DNA of 64,000 nt from Paenibacillus pinihumi DSM 23905 = JCM 16419 (GCF_000422505.1 NZ_KE383866.1:1-64000); one strand, 5' to 3'; positions 32,468-41,163 are shown, numbered from the stretch's first letter. A program made the numbers and translations. Notes: a model not told the origin generated them from the letters alone.

Positions 32468-32911
32468 TTGATCACATTAAGAGAAATTAACAAACATAAC
32501 TGGGAGACATGTATTCAGCTTCAGGTAGAGCCTGGGCAGGAAGCCTACATTGCTTCTAATCTATATTCAATTGCGCAAGCGCAATTTCTGGACGGGTTTG
32601 TGACGAAGGGAATCTACAAAGAGGATCAAATGATCGGCTTTGCAATGTATGGTCTCGATGCCGATGATGGGAATTACTGGGTTTATAGATTTATGATTGA
32701 TCGGCGTTTCCAAAAACAAGGCTTCGGCCAGTTAGCTATGCAACAGGTTATTGAAGATATCCGCAGCAAAGCAGACCGGACCGATGTGATTTTATTGGGG
32801 TATGATCCGGGCAATCGTCAAGCCAGAGCATTGTATGCCAAGGCCGGCTTCATAGAAGAAGAAATTGCTCCATGGGGTGAACAAGTTGCAAGGTATCGCT
32901 TTACTTTGTGA
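32468..32911 (+). CDS. GNAT-family N-acetyltransferase (spermidine acetyltransferase-like)
   Basis: A 147-residue protein from the TTG after GAGGAGGAATCCTAA. The GNAT acetyl-CoA site is RFMIDRRFQKQGFGQLAMQQVI (motif A, Q/RxxGxG/A), with LGYDPGNRQARALYAKAGF as motif B. LREINKHNWETCIQL at the N-terminus resembles the BltD/PaiA-type polyamine acetyltransferases. The acceptor amine is uncertain. A short leader frame and hairpin precede it, hinting at inducible expression. It lies 190 bases after CRISPR array 2. Confidence 0.88.
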   Translation: MITLREINKHNWETCIQLQVEPGQEAYIASNLYSIAQAQFLDGFVTKGIYKEDQMIGFAMYGLDADDGNYWVYRFMIDRRFQKQGFGQLAMQQVIEDIRSKADRTDVILLGYDPGNRQARALYAKAGFIEEEIAPWGEQVARYRFTL

Positions 32912-33020
32912 TTTAATACAAACAGGCTGCCGACATGGCAGCCTGCCCCCTTTCCAGTCCTTATACTATAACCTTTGCATAAGCATCCGCCCTACCTGCT
33001 CAACCCCGGAAATCCCACTT

Positions 33021-33830
33021 TTATTTTCGTGTTATAGATTCATCATGGATATGGCGAAGCAGATTAATTAGCTCTTGCAGACGTGCTTTTGGGGACAAAT
33101 TTGAAAGTACAGTCTCTCCCCGCTTTAAAGCTATGGCTTCTCGAATAAGCCGATGCCATTGTGCCGGCATCACTTGAAGTCCGTACTCGCCTGCTCCGAT
33201 CTTGCTAGTAATCTCATGTTCTCTTAAGGTGTAAAGCTGTCTGAGCATACCAAGAGCACACCAAGCTATACTTTCATCCAGATGATCCTTCGCTGAGTCA
33301 TCCGGCACATCCGTCTCCAACGCATTCTCCAGCCGCCCGATCCAGCCAGCCCAATATGTATCCATATTGTCTCTTACGTAAGCCAATAATTCCTCTAATG
33401 CCGGTTCATAGTTCAAAGGCTTTTTTCCGCCCCATACACAGATACTATTCTTTCTAAGCATCCACAAAGTCACTGGATTTATATCTGATCCCGTTCCGTC
33501 TGTATGAAGTTTTTGGCTAAAATATGTAGCATACACAGGTATGTCCCTGTATGCTTTTCCCAGGTCATTTCTGCAAATATAGGCTCCCATTATATCCGTG
33601 CCGGGTATTTCCCTCTCCATCTGTTCATGTACTTCAGCAATGGCTTGTATTTCTGTAGGCAGCGGCGGACGCTTGATCAACGCCACAAAATCGATATCGC
33701 TTGAGACTTCAATATACGCCCCCAATGCGGTAGAACCATAGACATATACCGCTTCCAAATTATCTCTCATGCGATCTTGCAATAAACGGCACAGTGTGCG
33801 CATTGTCGAATCTACCCGTTCCGGCAGCAT
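33021..33830 (-). CDS. Aminoglycoside nucleotidyltransferase-like protein (ANT(9)/AadA type)
   Basis: A 269-residue protein with the nucleotidyltransferase motif YGSTALGAYIEVSSDIDF (GSx10DxD; residues about 31-48) and the C-terminal helical domain of AadA-type enzymes (DUF4111-like; LDESIAWCALGMLRQLYTL). Such enzymes adenylylate streptomycin/spectinomycin hydroxyls, but chromosomal homologues in soil Bacillales often have other or no known substrates. GGGAGATATAA precedes the ATG. Confidence 0.87.
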   Translation of the reverse strand: MLPERVDSTMRTLCRLLQDRMRDNLEAVYVYGSTALGAYIEVSSDIDFVALIKRPPLPTEIQAIAEVHEQMEREIPGTDIMGAYICRNDLGKAYRDIPVYATYFSQKLHTDGTGSDINPVTLWMLRKNSICVWGGKKPLNYEPALEELLAYVRDNMDTYWAGWIGRLENALETDVPDDSAKDHLDESIAWCALGMLRQLYTLREHEITSKIGAGEYGLQVMPAQWHRLIREAIALKRGETVLSNLSPKARLQELINLLRHIHDESITRK

Positions 33831-34131
33831 TTATATCTCCCTCTCCATTGTTATCTCCCACCCGTTCCATCCTTCATACCACTGTCTTTGGGCGGGCTCC
33901 AGTTTTGCATAAGTAACAGCAACCATACAAATAAAATGTATGCTAATTATAGAAAATGACCTTGCACACTTCCCTAGATCATATTGTAATTCTATAACTT
34001 TTTACAACTGTTGGAAATAGAATTGATATTTCTGATATCATATACATCCGGGAATCACTAAATCGAAACCGGATTGATTTTATATTGAGTGGAAGGAGTC
34101 ATTCTAATAAGAAAGGAATTGATGAACAACA
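33831..34131. other. Intergenic stretch with no gene
   Basis: About 300 bases between the ANT-like gene and the phage lysis remnant. It is AT-rich in its second half (a TGATATTTCTGATATCA-like inverted repeat near 34033), but I see no coding frame, tRNA or clear terminator. Confidence 0.5.
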
Positions 34132-34835
34132 TTACATCTGTAAAAGAATAGCTATGCAGGCAGTAATTCCTTTCTCATTTAACTGGAGCTGGCTTTTCTT
34201 CTTCCGAACTTTTTCCACCCAGGTCTTATCTGTAATGATTTTATCGCCCAAGACGTTGCTGACATATCCGTCCAGCTCTCTCCATGCCCACTCGGGATAA
34301 CCGAGCCCTTTATTCATATCATCTTCCTCCTCCGTATGCTCGCCCTTGCCCAGCCGCGCTTGAACGAGTTTCTTGAATCTCTCGAATTCGTCGGGGTTCT
34401 TCACCCAGGGCAGCGGGCAATACTTCCATCCTACAACCCCTTTATGAGTAAATATCACATTCGGAAAACACGCTCCCGAATCAAATATGCGACAAGTTCA
34501 GCAGCATTATGAAATGTATCCTCGTGAATGCTTCCATCCTTCTCAATGCACATTTCAATACCGATTGTACTGTTGTTCGGATAGGTCCCAAGCGTCTCCA
34601 ATGCCTCCCGGGTATACGTTTTGCTGCCGCAATGGTAAGCCAGCTCATCGTCAGGAATACTGTTGTAAATTGAAGTCCGGTCGACGGAAAACTGGGCGCT
34701 TGCGTACCGGGCTTTTGTTTTGTAATTGGGATTTTGTTTGGACAGCCCGGCGAAATAACTGCTGATATTTTTGGCTGGAGCCCCGGGGGACGCTGTGTAG
34801 TGCATGACAAAGCCCCATTTTGCCCATATTTTCAA
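34132..34835 (-). pseudogene. Phage N-acetylmuramoyl-L-alanine amidase, frameshifted and 5'-truncated
   Basis: Two overlapping frames make one Amidase_2 enzyme. The first (34835-34455) has GFVMHYTASPGAPAKNISSYF, SAQFSVDRTSIYNSIPDDELAYHCG and TIGIEMCIEKDG; the second continues VIFTHKGVVGWKYCPLPWVKNPDEFERFKKLV. They join at ATGTGATAT near 34456, a one-base shift. The N-terminus is missing and runs out of frame into the holin remnant. Endolysins of this type cleave the peptidoglycan amide bond at host lysis; this copy is dead. Confidence 0.82.
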
Positions 34836-35151
34836 AAATGCTGATTCCCTCTGTGCCTATGATGAACATAAGCATGGCATTTCTCATAAAGTCATTCGTG
34901 TTGCCGGCGATCACATCCAGCTGATGCGCTACAATAACGAATACGAGCGTCAGAGATTTGCGCATCAGTCCCCACCAGCCTACCCGGCTGGACAACTCCC
35001 GTCTGTATCAGGCTGACAAGACGCCGGTTGTATAATCAAGCCCTACAAAAATAGTAACGGCAATCAGCAGGTGATCAATTCCGCCGACAAGATATACCGC
35101 TGATGATACCAGCCAGCCGAGCATTGCAGTCAGCAACATGTCTTTGTGCAT
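34800..35151 (-). pseudogene. Phage holin (TcdE/phage_holin_4 family), nonsense mutation and 3' deletion
   Basis: From ATG 35151 the frame reads a first helix (LLTAMLGWLVSSAVYLVGGI) and GLDYTTGVLSA, then an in-frame TGA, then continues SSRVGWWGLMRKSLTLVFVIVAH and MLMFIIGTEGISIFENMGKMGL, the conserved second half of bacteriophage holins. The end is fused by deletion to the amidase. Holin beside amidase is the normal phage lysis order, so this is a decayed prophage lysis cassette. Confidence 0.82.
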
Positions 35152-35225
35152 TTTCGCTAACCCCCTTCCTGCAACAGTTCTCTATGCTAGAGTAGACGGT
35201 AAGAGAGGGTTCCTCCCGAAATTAG

Positions 35226-35253
35226 AAAGAGACCAGGCAGCCCCGGTCTCTTT
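35226..35253. terminator. Hairpin AAAGAGACC..GGTCTCTTT
   Basis: A perfect 9-bp stem with a 10-base loop and A/T at both outer ends. It lies between the holin remnant and the AraC gene and can serve the latter on the minus strand. Confidence 0.7.
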
Positions 35254-35358
35254 AGTAAGTTACTTCTTCAGTCCTGTCTGTCCACAAACGGCATTCTCGC
35301 ACAATCCCTATGCTGGATAGGGGGCAAAAAAGTTCCTAACTACTATCTCGTTTTCATT

Positions 35359-36189
35359 TCATTCTCTTCTCATGCCCTGTTCAACTGTTTTCACAAATTG
35401 CTTCCGATACTCTCTCGGACTTGTACCCATCTGTCTCTGAAATTGTGATGCAAAATGATTATAGTTCTGAAAGCCAACCTCATAAGCCGCCTCGCTTGCT
35501 GTCCGCCCTGCATGACGAATGAGTGCAGAAGCCTGGCGAATCCGCATTTCACTGAGCATATGTACAAGCGTGGTTCCTGTTGTAGCTTTGAACAAATGGG
35601 ACAGCCTGGAGGCGGAAAGGCCGACAGCCCGTGCAACGGTTTCAATTTTTATGGGCTCTCTCATATGCCTGGATAAATAATGAAGCGTCTGCTCTACCCG
35701 GGGATCGAGCTTGTCCCGGGAACGATCCGCAATCAGCAGCAAAATACCGCGAATTTCATTTTCACATAGCTCCCGCCACAATGGGCGCTGCTCCCTCGAG
35801 TCCAGCAGGACGTTTCGCAAAGCGCGGTAAACCCGATTTTGCAGATGCTCATTTCCCAAATGCTGCACAATCAACTCCTCTCCCGGCAAATAGTGTGTTT
35901 CATTCAGACCGGGAAAATGCGCCCATATGAAATTCCACTGCTTGCCTGGGGCTGCCCCATACTCGTGAGGGACACCACTGCGCAGCAGTGCGAGATCCCC
36001 CTCATAGCATTGATTAATGCCGGAAGGCGTATGAAAATAGCCCTCCCCGCTTAGCGTATAGGTCATAAGCCAATCTTCCATGCCGCCCGGCCGGCTGGTC
36101 GTATAGCGATCCGTCTCATTGAAATGACCGGCGAAAATTGTACCGTAAGCAGGCGATGCATAGCTCTCAAAGCGGTCATATTGACTCAC
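35359..36189 (-). CDS. AraC-family regulator with cupin sensor domain
   Basis: A 276-residue regulator. The N-terminal AraC_binding cupin is at 20-150 (LMTYTLSGEGYFHTPSG, GDLALLRSGVPHEYG), and the C-terminal double helix-turn-helix at 175-270 (IKIETVARAVGLSASRLSHLF and SEAAYEVGFQNYNHFASQF). Start is GTG after GGGGAGCACCCCT. It is divergent from the PhyH-type dioxygenase gene, so this is its likely target; AraC members with cupins usually bind sugars or small acids. Confidence 0.9.
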   Translation of the reverse strand: MSQYDRFESYASPAYGTIFAGHFNETDRYTTSRPGGMEDWLMTYTLSGEGYFHTPSGINQCYEGDLALLRSGVPHEYGAAPGKQWNFIWAHFPGLNETHYLPGEELIVQHLGNEHLQNRVYRALRNVLLDSREQRPLWRELCENEIRGILLLIADRSRDKLDPRVEQTLHYLSRHMREPIKIETVARAVGLSASRLSHLFKATTGTTLVHMLSEMRIRQASALIRHAGRTASEAAYEVGFQNYNHFASQFQRQMGTSPREYRKQFVKTVEQGMRRE

Positions 36190-36426
36190 AGGGGTGCTCC
36201 CCTCTCTGGCTTCATGATCAAATATGCCTCCATTATAGCGTTCCGTCAGCTATTCGTCACCACCCTTATCGCAGCAGAATAACAGGAGTTATTAATAGAA
36301 TCTGTACTTCTGAAAAGGAAGGGTTGAAGCTATTATTTAAGGCAAGGATCATGGAAACCCAGCAAACATAATGAAGAAGGAAGAGAGACAATACAGCAAA
36401 GACAATCAACTTAAAGGAGCGATAAC

Positions 36427-37233
36427 ATGAGTAAAGCAAAAGTATTGACAACAGAGCAGCTGGAACAATTTGAAACAGAGGGTTATCTGATCATCAGGGG
36501 TCTGTTCCGGAAGGAAGAACTGGCGGAAATTGAAGAAGTATTCGAGGAAATTAGCCAAACGGCCGTACCAGGGTATTTTGAACCGGAACTGGATCGGGCA
36601 GCAGATGATCCGCTTAAACGCTATCCGCGTGTTATGCACCCGCACCGGTTCAATGACAAGGCGATGCGCTATATGCTGCATCAGCCAGTGCTCGCCGTGC
36701 TTCGTGAGTTGTATGGGGAGCCTGCTCTGGCAGCACAAAGCATGTTCTATTACAAGCCGCCGGGTTCACGCGGGCAGGCGCTGCATCAAGATAATTTTTA
36801 TCTGAAGGTGGAGCCGGGGAACTGCATTGCGGCATGGACAGCCATTGATGCAGCCGATGAGGAGAACGGGGCATTGCTGGTGGTGCCAAAAACAAGCCAG
36901 CATGAGATTTCATGCCCGGAGACTGCTGATGAGCAGGAATCCTTCACCACCCATTATATCAAGCCTCCTAAGGACAAAACAGCAATCCCTGCTGTTATGG
37001 GCAAAGGCGATGTGTTATTTTTCAATGGCAATCTGATTCACGGCTCTTATCGTAACAGATCCAAAAACCGATTCCGCCGTGCCTTTATCTGCCACTATGC
37101 CAATGAATCCGCCGTCCGTATTGCAAGTCACTATCGTCCGTTGTTCAAAGAAGACGGTACCATTGTCTACCTGGAATCCAACCCGGATGGCGGACCTTGC
37201 GGGTCCGAGTTCGAGACCCTGTACCCGCACTGA
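36427..37233 (+). CDS. Phytanoyl-CoA dioxygenase (PhyH) family oxygenase
   Basis: A 268-residue Fe(II)/2-oxoglutarate oxygenase. The facial triad is visible: His120 and Asp122 in ALHQDNFYLK and His205 in GNLIHGSYRN, with the 2-oxoglutarate Arg in KNRFRRAF about ten residues on. The ribosome site AAAGGAGCGATAAC is good. The substrate is unknown; the PhyH family ranges from ectoine hydroxylase to natural-product tailoring enzymes. It is divergently paired with an AraC regulator, so it is likely inducible. Confidence 0.9.
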   Translation: MSKAKVLTTEQLEQFETEGYLIIRGLFRKEELAEIEEVFEEISQTAVPGYFEPELDRAADDPLKRYPRVMHPHRFNDKAMRYMLHQPVLAVLRELYGEPALAAQSMFYYKPPGSRGQALHQDNFYLKVEPGNCIAAWTAIDAADEENGALLVVPKTSQHEISCPETADEQESFTTHYIKPPKDKTAIPAVMGKGDVLFFNGNLIHGSYRNRSKNRFRRAFICHYANESAVRIASHYRPLFKEDGTIVYLESNPDGGPCGSEFETLYPH

Positions 37234-37295
37234 ATTTTAATTTCCCGGATAAGCGGCGGTTCTGCAAGTTGCAATCAGTCAGTCCACAATGGAGC

Positions 37296-37314
37296 AAGGG
37301 GAAGTGCTCCCCTT
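37296..37314 (+). terminator. Terminator after the PhyH gene
   Basis: AAGGGGA-AGTGC-TCCCCTT hairpin about 60 bases past the stop, followed by a pyrimidine-rich tract (CTCCCTAT). Confidence 0.6.
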
Positions 37315-37367
37315 CTCCCTATCCAGCTGTTCAAACCTGGACATTTATACGCTAAGCTCAAGGATCA

Positions 37368-38447
37368 TTACGAAATAAATTGCTGCCGCTCTGCCTTACC
37401 CGCTTCTACAGTGCGAGTCAACTCTTCAATGAGCTGGGCAATCAACGGCTTTTCCTGCTCGGCAATCGTATCCAGGCGGCTGTTAATTATCTCCGCATCA
37501 AATTCTCCTTTAACCTGCATTTTCAATATAAGATGTCTAAGAACTAGCACATTCTGCTCCAACTGTTGAAATGGCTGAACGTCAATCGCCGATGCAGACA
37601 AATAACCAAGACGGATCAGATACTCAACTCGGCTTGCCATTATTTTTTTATGTTCCCACAGGGTGTTCATTGAAATAATCGGGTAACGGAAGGCACGGTC
37701 TTGAGGTGTAATAGCTGCCATCTGATCATTGTTATATTTCATTAGACGATAAATGGAGGTTCCGTAGTCATACAAGTCCATGTTGAGATGAAGCTTGACG
37801 ACTTCTGAGGAGCAGGATTCATGGTAGTAGTCGGTTAATTCCTGGAGAATAATTTTGATGTCCGGTTCTTTAATCAGGGAACGGTATTTGAAATCTTCGT
37901 CAGGCTTCCAGACCAGAAAGACATCCTCGTTCCAAAAGCCTGTCTCCAAATCTTGAGTGGCCAGCCGCATCTCTTCAAAGGTTACTTTTTTGATTACATA
38001 CTGGAGTGTATGATCATATAAAAGAATGGTGTAATAGTCATTGTAAATATCTGCACCGAAGATTAGAACCTCATGAACATGGCTGAAATGTTGGTAAGAG
38101 AAGGTCTCGGGAATAAAGAATTTATCGACATTCATGTAGACGTATTTCCCATTTTTCAAAGCATTCAGAATAAACGCATGCATATCAATATCCATTTGCC
38201 TTAATGTAGGGATTTTTATCATTTCGTAATCAATAATTGCTTTATAGTAATGGGGGGCGTCACATTTTACAAATCTGAGCTCATTGTCAATGTTATCCAG
38301 CACATCTTCCTTGTTGCACTGCAGATTTATAAAGTGGTTGTACAACCACGGCTCGTAATTTTCGAAGGTGGTAATAATCGAAAGCATAAATGCATAATGC
38401 ATTCTGCCTTTAATGATGGGTGCGGTGTTAACCGGTAACTGGATCAT
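37368..38447 (-). CDS. Uncharacterised protein resembling BtrH N-domain proteins
   Basis: A 359-residue soluble protein with AGGAGGGATAAT before its ATG. The features are a Tyr/Asp-rich middle (MNVDKFFIPETFSYQHFSHVHEVLIFG) and an acidic C-terminal helix bundle. The Cys-39-peptidase-like layout with HVHEVLIFGADIYNDYYTILLYDHTLQY resembles butirosin BtrH-type domains that often accompany NRPS or acyl-carrier clusters in Paenibacillus, but I am not certain. No such cluster is in the window, so it is an orphan. A 12-base tandem repeat lies 40-80 bases upstream. Confidence 0.5.
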   Translation of the reverse strand: MIQLPVNTAPIIKGRMHYAFMLSIITTFENYEPWLYNHFINLQCNKEDVLDNIDNELRFVKCDAPHYYKAIIDYEMIKIPTLRQMDIDMHAFILNALKNGKYVYMNVDKFFIPETFSYQHFSHVHEVLIFGADIYNDYYTILLYDHTLQYVIKKVTFEEMRLATQDLETGFWNEDVFLVWKPDEDFKYRSLIKEPDIKIILQELTDYYHESCSSEVVKLHLNMDLYDYGTSIYRLMKYNNDQMAAITPQDRAFRYPIISMNTLWEHKKIMASRVEYLIRLGYLSASAIDVQPFQQLEQNVLVLRHLILKMQVKGEFDAEIINSRLDTIAEQEKPLIAQLIEELTRTVEAGKAERQQFIS

Positions 38448-38487
38448 ATTATCCCTCCTGCTTGTATTGAGTTGTTTTCGAATTTTA

Positions 38488-38527
38488 GTGCTTCTTTGTG
38501 TGCTTCTTTGTGTGCTCCTTTCTTTGC
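38488..38527. repeat. Short tandem repeat, unit TGTGCTTCTTTG
   Basis: Two exact units and a third imperfect one (TGTGCTCCTTTCTTTG) lie upstream of the BtrH-like gene start. Such a repeat near a promoter could vary in copy number and alter expression. The rest of 38528-38705 holds nothing I can identify. Confidence 0.6.
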
Positions 38528-38705
38528 AACAGAATACGGTTATTTTTTACAGGACTTATATTTATTCTCTCTTTTTCGACGTATTCCTCCCAAACAGATG
38601 TTCTTTTTACAACTCTCTAAGCGCAATAAATCCCCATCTCCAAAAATGGCCTCGCTCCAGGAGATCGGGATTATCGCTCTTGCTTATATCTTTTTTCGAA
38701 AAGTG

Positions 38706-39281
38706 TTAAGCCTGCTCCTTCGTGACATCCAATATTTCCTTCGTCGTACGAATACGCCCAAGGCGCGGGAAAATGATATCCCGGACATGATCATGCTCTG
38801 CCTGCGAAAGTCCAGTCATGGCATCTATAGCGAAAACAACCTGATATCCATGCATAAAAGCTTCCCTTGCTGTCGTATCTACTCCGATCCCGGATGCGAT
38901 TCCACAGATAACAATTGTATCAATACCACGTCTGCGAAGCTGAAGGTCCAGATCGGTGCCATAAAAAGCGCCCCACTGCTTCTTCGTCACAATAATGTCC
39001 GAATGAGAAACATTCATCTGCGGTAAAATTTCATCCCAGCCTTCCACCATATTGAGGGGCGGAGGAGATTTATCCAGCTTTGGCTTTGGCATATCCTTGC
39101 CATCCTTGGTGGATACCCGTACCAGACAAACGAGCGAACCCTTGTTGCGGAATGCATCCGCAAGTGCTGCTGCATTGCTGACTACCTGATCCGCGGAGTA
39201 CGGGGCATATTGATTGCCAATCCACTTTTGCAAATCAATCACGACAAGAGCTGTCTTCTCTGCCTCAAATAATCGTTCCAT
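38706..39281 (-). CDS. Isochorismatase-family hydrolase, catalytic Cys replaced by Gly
   Basis: A 191-residue cysteine-hydrolase-fold protein. Asp16 ([10 protein letters not shown]) and the active-site Lys (VTKKQWGAF, about 100) are present. Where amidases of the family have GxxTxxCVxxTAR it reads [15 protein letters not shown], with Gly133 in the nucleophile position, as in EntB/DhbB isochorismatases and YecD-type proteins. It is therefore unlikely to be a nicotinamidase-like amidohydrolase; an isochorismatase-like ether hydrolysis is possible. AAGGAGCGAGAGCATT precedes the ATG. It is divergent from a TetR gene with an operator between. Confidence 0.87.
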   Translation of the reverse strand: MERLFEAEKTALVVIDLQKWIGNQYAPYSADQVVSNAAALADAFRNKGSLVCLVRVSTKDGKDMPKPKLDKSPPPLNMVEGWDEILPQMNVSHSDIIVTKKQWGAFYGTDLDLQLRRRGIDTIVICGIASGIGVDTTAREAFMHGYQVVFAIDAMTGLSQAEHDHVRDIIFPRLGRIRTTKEILDVTKEQA

Positions 39282-39333
39282 AATGCTCTCGCTCCTTAAG
39301 TTGATAGGATTTGACTATTAGTTTAATAATATA

Positions 39334-39359
39334 AACATCAAGTCACTCGACTTTATGTT
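39334..39359. promoter_or_regulatory. TetR-type operator between isochorismatase-like and tetR genes
   Basis: Nested inverted repeats AACAT-C-AAGTC (39334-39344) and GACTT-T-ATGTT (39349-39359) around ACTC. Placed to control both divergent promoters. Confidence 0.65.
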
Positions 39360-39407
39360 CATTATTATGTACCATGGGTCATATGAAGTCAAGAAGGGGA
39401 GTTTGTC

Positions 39408-40322
39408 ATGCTGCGTATTACCAAACAAGAGATTGTCAGGTCTGCCGCCAAACATTTTAGAGAACGCGGCTATTTGGCCGTCTCCATCCAGGAGATTGCC
39501 GACGACTGCCAAATTTCAAAGGGGTCCATCTATAAATTCTTCCCATCCAAGGATGAATTATTTGCCGAAGTTTTCGATGAGTGTCAGCAGGATTATTTCG
39601 CAAGGGTTGATGAATTAATGAAGCGGCTGGAACTGCAGGGGCGGGAGCAATTTTTACAGCAGATTATGCTGAGATTTCAATATTTTATGGATCACAAGTT
39701 CATTCTGATTGATTTTACCGAGCTGCCTATTCAGCAAAATGAACGTTTCCATGCGCTTCGCATGCAGGTCAGAGGCCGCCTGTTGATGCTGCATCGCGAT
39801 CTTCTCCGTCATACATACGGTCCTGACATTGGACCACATCTCCCAGACCTCGTGGTCCTGTACAGAGCTATACTTAAGGAATGTATGCGCTGGCTCATTA
39901 ATGGGATCGGGGCCTTGTCGGTGCGGGAGACAGCTTGCTTCATCGTAGAAAAGCTTGATGTCCTTGCCGGACATATGATGAATTCGGGCAGTGTCATTCA
40001 GCTTCTGCCGCCGTCTGTATTTGATGCTTATATGAATACGATGCTAAGCGGTGAAGCACTGGGGAGAGGAACCGTCATTATCCGGCTAATTCGCGATATT
40101 GGCCATGAAATTTCCTCCCTGCCTGCGGGAGAAAGCCATCGTCAGCAATTACAGGAGCTTGCCGGATTACTGGAAGCGGAACTTGCAAAGCCAGTGTTTT
40201 CATCCGCGGTCGTGAATGCTTACTTGTCTTATTTGGGTCAGGAGCGTGAGCTAAGAGGATTAGTTGCACAATTGAAGACGGTGGTGTTCAGTCCTCTGGA
40301 CCATCTGGACAGCAAGGCATAA
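39408..40322 (+). CDS. TetR-family regulator, long C-terminal domain
   Basis: A 304-residue regulator with a canonical TetR helix-turn-helix (KQEIVRSAAKHFRERGYLAVS, IADDCQISKGSIYKFFPSKDELF). It is longer than most TetR proteins (about 200), with an extra C-terminal helical region of about 100 residues as in some YxaF/FadR-like Bacillales members. GGGGAGTTTGTC precedes the ATG. It is divergent from the isochorismatase-like gene, its likely target. Confidence 0.9.
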   Translation: MLRITKQEIVRSAAKHFRERGYLAVSIQEIADDCQISKGSIYKFFPSKDELFAEVFDECQQDYFARVDELMKRLELQGREQFLQQIMLRFQYFMDHKFILIDFTELPIQQNERFHALRMQVRGRLLMLHRDLLRHTYGPDIGPHLPDLVVLYRAILKECMRWLINGIGALSVRETACFIVEKLDVLAGHMMNSGSVIQLLPPSVFDAYMNTMLSGEALGRGTVIIRLIRDIGHEISSLPAGESHRQQLQELAGLLEAELAKPVFSSAVVNAYLSYLGQERELRGLVAQLKTVVFSPLDHLDSKA

Positions 40323-40351
40323 AATGTGAAGCATCCCAGAGCTGAAGGCTC

Positions 40352-40475
40352 CGAGATGAAGGGTTTCTTCCGATTGCTGTTAAATTCCGATTTTCTTTTT
40401 TTATTATTTGCCAAGTGTAAAAATCGGACTTTAAAGGCAAACGCTCCGCTTCTCCAGAAACCCTTCATCTCTTCG
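40352..40475 (+). repeat. Dispersed palindromic repeat, copy 2
   Basis: Outer arms GAGATGAAGGGTTTC (40353-40367) and GAAACCCTTCATCTC (40457-40471) are perfectly complementary over 15 bp. Inside are the family elements CCGATTGCTGTT, AATTCCGATTTT, an AT-rich loop, AAAATCGGACTTTAAAGGCAAACGC and GCTTCTCCAG. It lies between the convergent tetR and VOC genes. Confidence 0.8.
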
Positions 40476-40509
40476 CTAGTGACTTTTGCCGCATGTCCTA
40501 ACAAATAGC

Positions 40510-40772
40510 AGCATAGAGTCAATTTTAATTTCACAAGTATCAAAATTAAATTTTATGCACCACTATACGCCTTTGAAAATGAGGAAAATCAGGAGGTAAC
40601 AGGCATTCAGTTCAGGCCGATTAGTGAAATACTTGCTGACCCCATGGTCGTACAATTAACACGGGAAGTGATTCGTGCCTATGTAAACGGACAATCGAAT
40701 TCCGGACTATGCAAGGTAAATCGAAAAAAAACGGGCTCATCGAGCCAGTCTCCTAATTCTTATCCTGAATGA
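40510..40772 (+). pseudogene. Unidentified gene remnant without a start
   Basis: An open frame of about 85 codons with no start codon but a protein-like composition (YAPLYAFENEENQEVTGIQF, then PISEILADPMVVQLTREVIRAYVNG). It begins after a TAG at 40507 next to the palindromic repeat, and its tail runs through the terminator of the convergent VOC gene. It looks like the middle of a decayed gene. I cannot name the family. Confidence 0.35.
40724..40752 (-). terminator. Terminator of the VOC gene cluster
   Basis: On the minus strand GGCTC-GAT-GAGCC followed by CG and eight T (40733-40726). It directly follows the VOC gene stop. Confidence 0.85.
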
Positions 40773-41163
40773 ACTCAATCAATTCGCCGCCTGGCGCTCT
40801 CATGAAGCAAAAGCGCATGCTGACAATCTCGCCGGAACGCGCCGGAATGTCCGCATCACGCGGACTTCCAAGCGTCTTGGCGCCAGCTTCCGCCGCGCGG
40901 CGTACCGATTCCTCGATATCTGCCGTACGGATAGCAAGATGCTGCCAGATACCGTCGCTATGCTGTTCTTTCGTTTCAAAGATTTCAAGGAAATCCCCGT
41001 CCCCAACATCGACCAGCACTGCATGATCATCAGCTCCATCCTTGCCCCATTCCACTACAAACCGCGCGCCCAGACCTTCCATATAAAATTTGACTGTACC
41101 TGTAATATCCTTTGTTTTCAGGCATACATGGTGAATGCCCTGCTTTTTATTAGTCGTATACAT
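40753..41163 (-). CDS. VOC-superfamily protein (glyoxalase/dioxygenase fold)
   Basis: A 136-residue protein from the ATG after GGGAGCGTAGATGCT. It has two beta-alpha-beta-beta-beta units (GIHHVCLKTKDITGTVKFYMEGLGA and HLAIRTADIEESVRRAAEAGAK), ending CFMRAPGGELIEFIQ. His and Glu at the metal positions (HHVCL, HLAIR, ELIEF) are kept, so it probably binds a divalent metal. It is the last gene of a minus-strand set with a dehydrogenase, a sugar isomerase and a ThuA-like protein; it might act on a keto-sugar intermediate (inference). Confidence 0.85.
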   Translation of the reverse strand: MYTTNKKQGIHHVCLKTKDITGTVKFYMEGLGARFVVEWGKDGADDHAVLVDVGDGDFLEIFETKEQHSDGIWQHLAIRTADIEESVRRAAEAGAKTLGSPRDADIPARSGEIVSMRFCFMRAPGGELIEFIQDKN

